Part shown: positions 32,286 through 36,388 of the stretch, one piece after another | How the letters are laid out: each line of letters begins with the position of its first letter | How positions within the stretch are numbered: position 1 is the first letter of the stretch | Assembly: GCA_030616425.1 (NCBI GenBank) | Contig: JAUWXJ010000003.1 | Coordinates: 1 to 36,388 of the forward strand | DNA: 36,388 bases | Reading direction: 5' to 3' | DNA from: Desulfobacterales bacterium | GTDB lineage: Bacteria; Desulfobacterota; Desulfobacteria; Desulfobacterales; C00003060 | Notes under the pieces: model-generated | Seen by the model: only the letters and a program-made list of their open reading frames with translations | What the model was told of the DNA's origin: nothing | Database searches by the model: none | Program-made: the position numbers and the translations under genes

Positions 32286-34284
32286 AGGTTCCACGCCCCT
32301 GAGTGGCAGACCTAAGGTCCGTTGAATAGCCAAACATCTTGGACAAAGGTATAGTTCCGCTTATTATCTGTCTCTCACCCCTCCGGTGTAGGTATTCGAT
32401 TTTTCCTCCCCGGGCATTAATATCTCCGATCACATCCCCTATAAAGTCTAAAGGGACCAGGATCTCTACAGCCATGATTGGTTCCAACAGGACCGGTCTT
32501 GCCTTTTGAAGACCCTCTTTACAAGCCATGGAGGCAGCGACCTTAAAGGCCAAATGACTTGAATGAGATTCTTTGTACGTGCCACCAATCAGGACAATCG
32601 CTACATCCACAACAGGATATCCCAAGAGCACGCCACTCTCCAACGATTCCACGACACCCTGTTCAATGGCCGGAATGAACTCTGCTGGCAACGATTCATC
32701 AGGCGAGCTGTTTACAAACCAATTCCCCTTGCCACGCTCCCTGGGTGACAGCTCAAGTACTACCTCGCCGAAGTGACGAATCCCTCCAATCTCTTTTTCA
32801 AATATGGCAGATGCCTGAGCCGTCTGCTCCACGGTTTCCTTGCACACAACATGAGGCTTGCCCACATTAACTTGGGTATTGAATTCACGCTTTAGACGGC
32901 CCACCAAGATCTCAAGGTGAAGCTCTCCCATACCCGAGATGATAATCTGCCCGGTATCCTCATCATGCTCGACCCGAAATGTGGGATCCTCAGCCTCCAG
33001 CTTGCTTAAGGCCTGCTCAATCTTTTCCTGGTCTGTATGCGTTCTGGGCTCCACGGCCACAGAGATTACTGGTTCGGAAGCATCAATCGGTTCAAGCACA
33101 ATAGGGTTTGACGGATCACAAAGAGTGTCCCCAGTCACCGAGGCCTTCAGGCCCATGACTCCTACAATGTTCCCAACAGTTGCCTCACTGATACGCTCCC
33201 TCTTGTTGGCGTGCATAGCAAGAATTCTTGCCGCCTTTTCCTTTGTTTGTTTGCTTGGATTAAGAATTTCGTCACCCGTCTTCAGCCGTCCCGAATACAC
33301 CCGCACATAGCTTAACCTCCGGCCTTGGTCCATCAGGACCTTGAACACCAAAGCAGCCAGAGGTGATCCGTCTGAAGGATGGGCCTTCTTTACTTGCCCC
33401 GTGTTGGGATCGACCCCCTCCAAGGGTGGTACATCGAGAGGACTCGGAAGAAAGTCAACAATACCATCCAAAAGTGGCTGTATACCCCTGTTCCTGAGAG
33501 CAGCACCACAAAACACAGGAACAAGCTTCAGGCTAACGGTGGCCTTTCTAATGCTGGGAACAAGCACTTCGGAAGTCATAGGGGCTTCGGCAAGAAAGGC
33601 CTCCATTATTTGATCGTCAATCTCTGCCACTGATTCAATCAGTTTCTCACGATGCCTGGAGGCTGTTTCCATCAAGTCTTTGGGAATCTCTTCAACCCTG
33701 TAAGTTGCTCCCATGGTCTCCTCATCCCAGATAAGCTGTTTCATACTCACCAGGTCAATCACGCCTTGAAAGGAATCCTCGATCCCAACCGGTATCTGCA
33801 TTACGAGAGGAGTGGCCCCCAGACGATCAGATATCATTTGAACTGTTCCAAAGAAATCTGCACCGGCACGATCCAGCTTATTCACAAAAGCAATCTTGGG
33901 TACGCGGTGTTTGTCTGCCTGATGCCAGACCGTCTCTGACTGGGGTTGTACTCCCCCCACTGCACAGAATACGCCAACCACCCCATCCAAAACCCTGAGG
34001 GACCGCTCCACCTCAATGGTAAAGTCGACATGTCCGGGTGTATCAATGAGGTGGATCTCGGCACCCCTCCAGGGGCAAGTTGTCACTGCCGAGGTGATAG
34101 TGATTCCTCGCTCTTGCTCATACGGCATCCAGTCCATGATCGCTTCACCATCGTGTACTTCGCCCATCTTATAGGATCGGCCTGTATAGTAGAGTATACG
34201 TTCTGTGATAGTGGTCTTACCTGCATCAATATGGGCAATGATGCCAATATTTCGAATCTTGCTGATATGAGAGTTTTTTTTCAT
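32230..34284 (-). CDS. fusA: Elongation factor G
   Basis: A 684-residue ribosomal translocation GTPase. G1 is AHIDAGKTT, G2 within GITITSA, G3 DTPGHVDF, G4 NKLDRAGADFF and G5 GAA. Domains II-V follow, with GGKIEYLHRRGERQIISGTIPLS near the C-terminus. It stands alone, not in a str operon with rpsL/rpsG/tuf. Such solitary copies are often second EF-G paralogs with a role in ribosome recycling, so this could be the paralog rather than the main EF-G. It has no visible stop-anticipating terminator and overlaps the M48 gene tail to tail by 56 bases. The GerMN gene upstream is separated by 58 bases. Confidence 0.95.
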   Translation of the reverse strand: MKKNSHISKIRNIGIIAHIDAGKTTITERILYYTGRSYKMGEVHDGEAIMDWMPYEQERGITITSAVTTCPWRGAEIHLIDTPGHVDFTIEVERSLRVLDGVVGVFCAVGGVQPQSETVWHQADKHRVPKIAFVNKLDRAGADFFGTVQMISDRLGATPLVMQIPVGIEDSFQGVIDLVSMKQLIWDEETMGATYRVEEIPKDLMETASRHREKLIESVAEIDDQIMEAFLAEAPMTSEVLVPSIRKATVSLKLVPVFCGAALRNRGIQPLLDGIVDFLPSPLDVPPLEGVDPNTGQVKKAHPSDGSPLAALVFKVLMDQGRRLSYVRVYSGRLKTGDEILNPSKQTKEKAARILAMHANKRERISEATVGNIVGVMGLKASVTGDTLCDPSNPIVLEPIDASEPVISVAVEPRTHTDQEKIEQALSKLEAEDPTFRVEHDEDTGQIIISGMGELHLEILVGRLKREFNTQVNVGKPHVVCKETVEQTAQASAIFEKEIGGIRHFGEVVLELSPRERGKGNWFVNSSPDESLPAEFIPAIEQGVVESLESGVLLGYPVVDVAIVLIGGTYKESHSSHLAFKVAASMACKEGLQKARPVLLEPIMAVEILVPLDFIGDVIGDINARGGKIEYLHRRGERQIISGTIPLSKMFGYSTDLRSATQGRGTFTMHFSHYDRALDPLKAF

Positions 34285-34308
34285 TGGTTATTCGTTATTC
34301 GGGCACGA

Positions 34309-34341
34309 AGTGAATCTTTTGGCGCAGGGTTGCGATTCACT
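34309..34341. repeat. Inverted repeat between the GerMN and EF-G genes
   Basis: The arms AGTGAATC (34309-34316) and GATTCACT (34334-34341) are perfect inverts with a 17-base loop. There is no U-tract on either strand, so it is more likely a protein-binding site or mRNA structure than a terminator. Confidence 0.4.
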
Positions 34342-34342
34342 A

Positions 34343-34912
34343 TTACTTGATCATGAGGATGTTTGGCCGAAAAGGAAATCGAATATCTACATGACCTGCT
34401 AGTGTTTTCGCCTCACGCCCCTCGATCAGGATTTTTACAGCCTCGATCTCCGGGATATTGAGGGATAGCGTGTTGACAACAGAAAATATCGTGAACAGCT
34501 CAGACAAGCTACCCCCGGGATGCTTCTCGCCAACGGCCCTGTCAAGATCTATATAGGCTGTACCATCCGCAGTTACATAAAGAGATAAAAGTCTTGTTTC
34601 GGCTGGAACGGTGGGCAGGAGTTCACCCTTTGGCCCCTCAATTAGGGCATGAAGCATACTTCTGGCGCGCTCAACCACACCGCCGTGTTGCACAAGGGTG
34701 CGCTCCTCAGCCTTAAGAAATCGATGATTAGCACCCAAAAAATAGAGGTGGGTCCTCACCTTGGCCGGTTTTGCGAGAAGCTTTCTCGGCCCTGGTTCAG
34801 GCTCCTCTTTTGCTCCTGTGGACAAAAAGACTTTGTAGCTATAGGCCAGGAGTCCTCCTGAAAGAATACAAAAGACAATCAGCGCTGCAAGACTATAACG
34901 TTTGATTTTCAT
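34343..34912 (-). CDS. GerMN-domain membrane-anchored protein
   Basis: A 189-residue protein with one N-terminal transmembrane helix (about 7-27) and a periplasmic GerMN domain. The domain is recognised by THLYFLG, VERARSMLHALIEGPKGE, TRLLSLYVTADGTAYIDLDRA and GGSLSELFTIFSVVNTLSLNIPEIEAVKILIEG. GerMN domains occur in spore germination GerM, LpqB and envelope proteins of Gram-negatives, and often sit beside peptidoglycan amidases. Its exact role is unknown. The preceding minus-strand frame ends 17 bases upstream and is only a short remnant (34930-35034), so a normal operon partner seems lost. Confidence 0.88.
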   Translation of the reverse strand: MKIKRYSLAALIVFCILSGGLLAYSYKVFLSTGAKEEPEPGPRKLLAKPAKVRTHLYFLGANHRFLKAEERTLVQHGGVVERARSMLHALIEGPKGELLPTVPAETRLLSLYVTADGTAYIDLDRAVGEKHPGGSLSELFTIFSVVNTLSLNIPEIEAVKILIEGREAKTLAGHVDIRFPFRPNILMIK

Positions 34913-34929
34913 GTTCTCTATTTAGCTGC

Positions 34930-35034
34930 CTATTCCAGTGATTCCGGCTGCTGGCGCAAAAGTGTATCGACTACCTGTTCTGAGGAAAGCCCCTCTATCC
35001 CATCGGAGCGAAGTCCGTGTTCGACGAGCTGGTG
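34930..35034 (-). pseudogene. 3' remnant of an unidentified gene upstream of the GerMN gene
   Basis: The frame from 35034 to a TAG at 34930-34932 encodes 34 coding-like residues including LVEHGLRSDGIEGLSSEQVV and LLRQQPESLE. It closes upstream with a TAA at 35035-35037. It ends just 17 bases before the GerMN start, an operon-like distance. I infer the last codons of a deleted partner gene; its identity is not recognised. Confidence 0.35.
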
Positions 35035-35279
35035 TTAGGTTATTTGTCACAGGTGCTGGTCTGAGTCAAGGCTGAACATATTCTTCTTATCCAATTTGGT
35101 TGTTTGTTTCGCACTCGTTGCAAATGAGACAATAGAGGAGGCATCTGCACTGGTAAAATTCCAACTCATCTCTAGAATAGCTTTCAATACTCACTATCTA
35201 CAATCTTAGCAGAACAAGGGTTAGTAGAACCAAGAACACTATATTTTGTGTTTTCTTGTCACAAAACCACAATATATGC
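35035..35279. other. Non-coding spacer
   Basis: No gene supported. From about 35250 an A+T-rich imperfect inverted repeat leads into the promoter-like element at 35280. Confidence 0.4.
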
Positions 35280-35308
35280 TTGACACCTCTAGTTAATAGG
35301 GGTTAATA
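35280..35308 (+). promoter_or_regulatory. Sigma-70-type promoter for a candidate small RNA
   Basis: TTGACA (35280-35285), a 17-base spacer, then TTAATA (35303-35308). The -35 is a consensus match with optimal spacing. No ORF follows within 340 bases, so it most likely drives the candidate RNA at 35315-35445. Confidence 0.55.
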
Positions 35309-35314
35309 ATTAAA

Positions 35315-35445
35315 TGATTTAAGTAGAAAGAGTCTGCTTATGACAAGAAGTGGATAAATTCTTGTGAGTTCCGATTTGCAACTCTTCATCAAAAACAGCC
35401 ATCTTGGAAATAAACGACTACCCGCACAGTGGGTGGTTTTGTTTT
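35315..35445 (+). ncRNA. Candidate small RNA (about 130 nt)
   Basis: It is bracketed by a good promoter (35280-35308) and an intrinsic terminator (35418-35445). No credible ORF is present between. An internal hairpin, ACAAGAA (35343-35349) with TTCTTGT (35359-35365), has a 9-base loop that contains GTGGATAAA. I know of no Rfam family that fits. Role could be a trans-acting regulator or a leader for the HU operon; the terminator and second promoter at 35603 favour an independent RNA. Confidence 0.4.
35418..35445 (+). terminator. Intrinsic terminator
   Basis: Stem CTACCCGC (35418-35425) and GTGGGTGG (35429-35436) with the 3-base loop ACA, pairing with two G-U wobbles, then TTTTGTTTT (35437-35445). 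A classical Rho-independent terminator for plus-strand transcription. Confidence 0.75.
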
Positions 35446-35478
35446 ACGGAACGTCAGCTTCCATCGATTAAGTTTGCT

Positions 35479-35502
35479 CCCCGTGCAAAGCACGGGGTTT
35501 CA
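35479..35502. repeat. Hairpin CCCCGTGC-AAA-GCACGGGG
   Basis: Perfect 8-bp arms (35479-35486 and 35490-35497) with an AAA loop, preceded by GCT and followed by TTTCATT. It may serve as a second terminator or belong to the same hairpin repeat family as 3873-3924, whose left part also reads GCTCCCCG. Confidence 0.55.
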
Positions 35503-35602
35503 TTGCAAACAATCAAAAATCTTTAACTACCACAGTATGGACCCTATTTCTACATGGTCATAACTGCATTGTTTAAATTTTAGGGTAATTGGTTAATACT
35601 CG

Positions 35603-35631
35603 TTGACTTTTTTTCAGCAATCATTTATATA
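35603..35631 (+). promoter_or_regulatory. Probable promoter of the HU/IHF operon
   Basis: TTGACT (35603-35608), a 17-base spacer and TATATA (35626-35631), about 31 bases before the ATG. AGGAGG just before 35662 is the ribosome-binding site. The sequence supports a short leader. Confidence 0.6.
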
Positions 35632-35661
35632 GCTTGTGTATTGATATTTCAGGAGGGGCAT

Positions 35662-35940
35662 ATGAACAAAGCAGAGCTCATAGAGGCCCTGAGGGAGGAG
35701 ACTGGGTTAACAAGGAGCAAAGCCAAGGAGGTCGTTGAACTGTTTTTTGATGAGATGTCTGATGCACTGGCAAGTGGTGACCGGGTGGAGCTCCGTGGCT
35801 TGTGCTCGTTTTATGTAAAGGAGTATAAGGCATATACAGGTAGGAATCCCAAGACTGGAGAACCGATCCAGGTGAGGCCCAAGAAGTTACCTTTCTTTAA
35901 ATGCGGTAAAGAGCTGAAAAAAAAGGTGGATTATAAATAA
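35662..35940 (+). CDS. HU/IHF-family DNA-bending protein
   Basis: A 92-residue nucleoid protein. MNKAELIEALREETGLTRSKAKEVVELFF forms the helical dimer part. The beta-arm carries GRNPKTGEPIQVRPKKLPFFKCGKELKK, with the DNA-inserting proline in the GRNPKTGE turn. Its features are closer to IHF-like members than to HU, but subunit assignment is unsure. It bends DNA and organises the chromosome and transcription complexes. The frame begins at a TTG upstream, but the ATG at 35662 has an AGGAGG at good distance. The lysine-rich H1-like gene follows after 25 bases, suggesting a chromatin operon. Confidence 0.93.
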   Translation: MNKAELIEALREETGLTRSKAKEVVELFFDEMSDALASGDRVELRGLCSFYVKEYKAYTGRNPKTGEPIQVRPKKLPFFKCGKELKKKVDYK

Positions 35941-35965
35941 ACCTAAGAAAAGGAGGATACCGTAA

Positions 35966-36388
35966 ATGAAACAGTTGAAAAAGGATGTGCAGGCCGTAAC
36001 CAAGGAACTCAAGGCACTTGTAAAGAAGGCAGAAAGAGTGACAAAGGCGGTTGCCAAACTTGGGAAGGGTCAAGCTGCTAAGAAGCGTAAACCTAAGGCT
36101 AAAACTAAAGCCAGGAAAAAGGCCCCTGCAAAGAGAGCTGTTGCCAAGAGAAAAGCAGGTGCTAAGAAGAAAGTGGCTGCCAAGAAAAGAGTTGCCAGAA
36201 AGAAAGTTGCCAGAAAGAAAGTTGCCAAGAAAAAAGTAGCCAGAAAAAAAGTTGCCAAGAAAAAAGTGGCTAAGAAGAAAGTAGCCAAGAAGAAGGTAGC
36301 TAAGAAAAAGGCAGCTGGTTTGACCGCCACTGATAAGGTCCTGAGGATTATCAAGAGGTCGAAGAAGGGTGTTGATGCTCCCACGCTG
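35966..36388 (+). CDS. Histone H1-like lysine-rich protein, partial at right edge
   Basis: At least 141 residues, with no stop before the window ends. Residues 1-35 are a charged helix (MKQLKKDVQAVTKELKALVK...). Residues about 38-110 are a lysine/alanine/valine repeat of unit KKKVA or RKKVA, as in AlgP-like and histone H1-like bacterial proteins. A folded tail begins TATDKVLRIIKRSKKGVDAPTL, likely a small winged-helix DNA-binding domain that continues off the window. It should bind DNA non-specifically. AGGAGG lies nine bases before the ATG. The DNA repeats make unit number prone to change. Placement with the HU/IHF gene supports a chromatin role. Confidence 0.85.
   Translation, partial: MKQLKKDVQAVTKELKALVKKAERVTKAVAKLGKGQAAKKRKPKAKTKARKKAPAKRAVAKRKAGAKKKVAAKKRVARKKVARKKVAKKKVARKKVAKKKVAKKKVAKKKVAKKKAAGLTATDKVLRIIKRSKKGVDAPTL

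Noticed and set aside
36070..36384. 104-codon minus-strand ORF rich in FFLAT repeats
   Set aside because: It is the antisense shadow of the lysine-rich KKVA repeat gene.

Overview
The window looks like chromosomal DNA of a Gram-negative anaerobe, most likely a Desulfobacterota (deltaproteobacterial) lineage. This is inferred from family content: B12-type radical SAM enzymes, HD-GYP and PAS hybrid-kinase signalling, a eukaryotic-type UDP-glucose pyrophosphorylase, and a GerMN protein. No 16S rRNA or ribosomal protein gene is present to fix the taxonomy. No tRNA, rRNA, CRISPR array or intact transposase was seen.

Region 1 (1-4040) is an accessory island of broken and replaced genes. A 5'-truncated fragment of a repeat-rich surface protein runs off the left edge. 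Next come the first ~70 codons of a type III-like modification methylase, and at the far end the last ~56 codons of a type III-like restriction subunit. Between these two remnants sits a compact operon: a RadC protein reduced to its helix-hairpin-helix half, overlapping an 853-residue zinc-ribbon DNA methyltransferase with a nuclease-like C-terminus. It reads as one DNA-modification or defence module having replaced the core of another, and is the best candidate for an undescribed system here.

Region 2 (4041-12008) carries a secreted TPR protein. It is followed on the minus strand by a run of ordinary genes: DUF296, ilvE, an MBL-fold hydrolase, a Yip1 membrane protein, UDP-glucose pyrophosphorylase, a 52-residue DUF5989 membrane protein and a hybrid histidine kinase.

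Region 3 (12329-16436) holds an orphan HicB-like antitoxin, a metallophosphoesterase, YqgE, a small hypothetical gene, hisF without hisH, and a small coiled-coil protein. Its spacers are rich in palindromes and repeats, including three 8-bp repeats spaced exactly 23 bp apart.

Region 4 (16451-19588) is a pair of cobalamin-binding-type radical SAM enzymes. Region 5 (20400-25967) couples a receiver/degenerate-GGDEF protein to a PilB/GspE-like ATPase with an unusual C-terminal extension, followed by a convergent HD-GYP gene. Together they suggest c-di-GMP-linked control of type IV pili or secretion.

Region 6 (26082-28005) has an outer-membrane beta-barrel gene interrupted by one in-frame TGA, plus a cysteine-cluster protein overlapping a membrane-anchored beta-rich protein. 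Region 7 (28282-34912) is housekeeping: parA-parB-NYN nuclease, a BepA-like M48/TPR protease, an EF-G and a GerMN protein. Region 8 (34930-end) has a candidate small RNA with promoter and terminator, then an HU/IHF gene followed by a lysine-rich histone H1-like gene that runs off the right edge.
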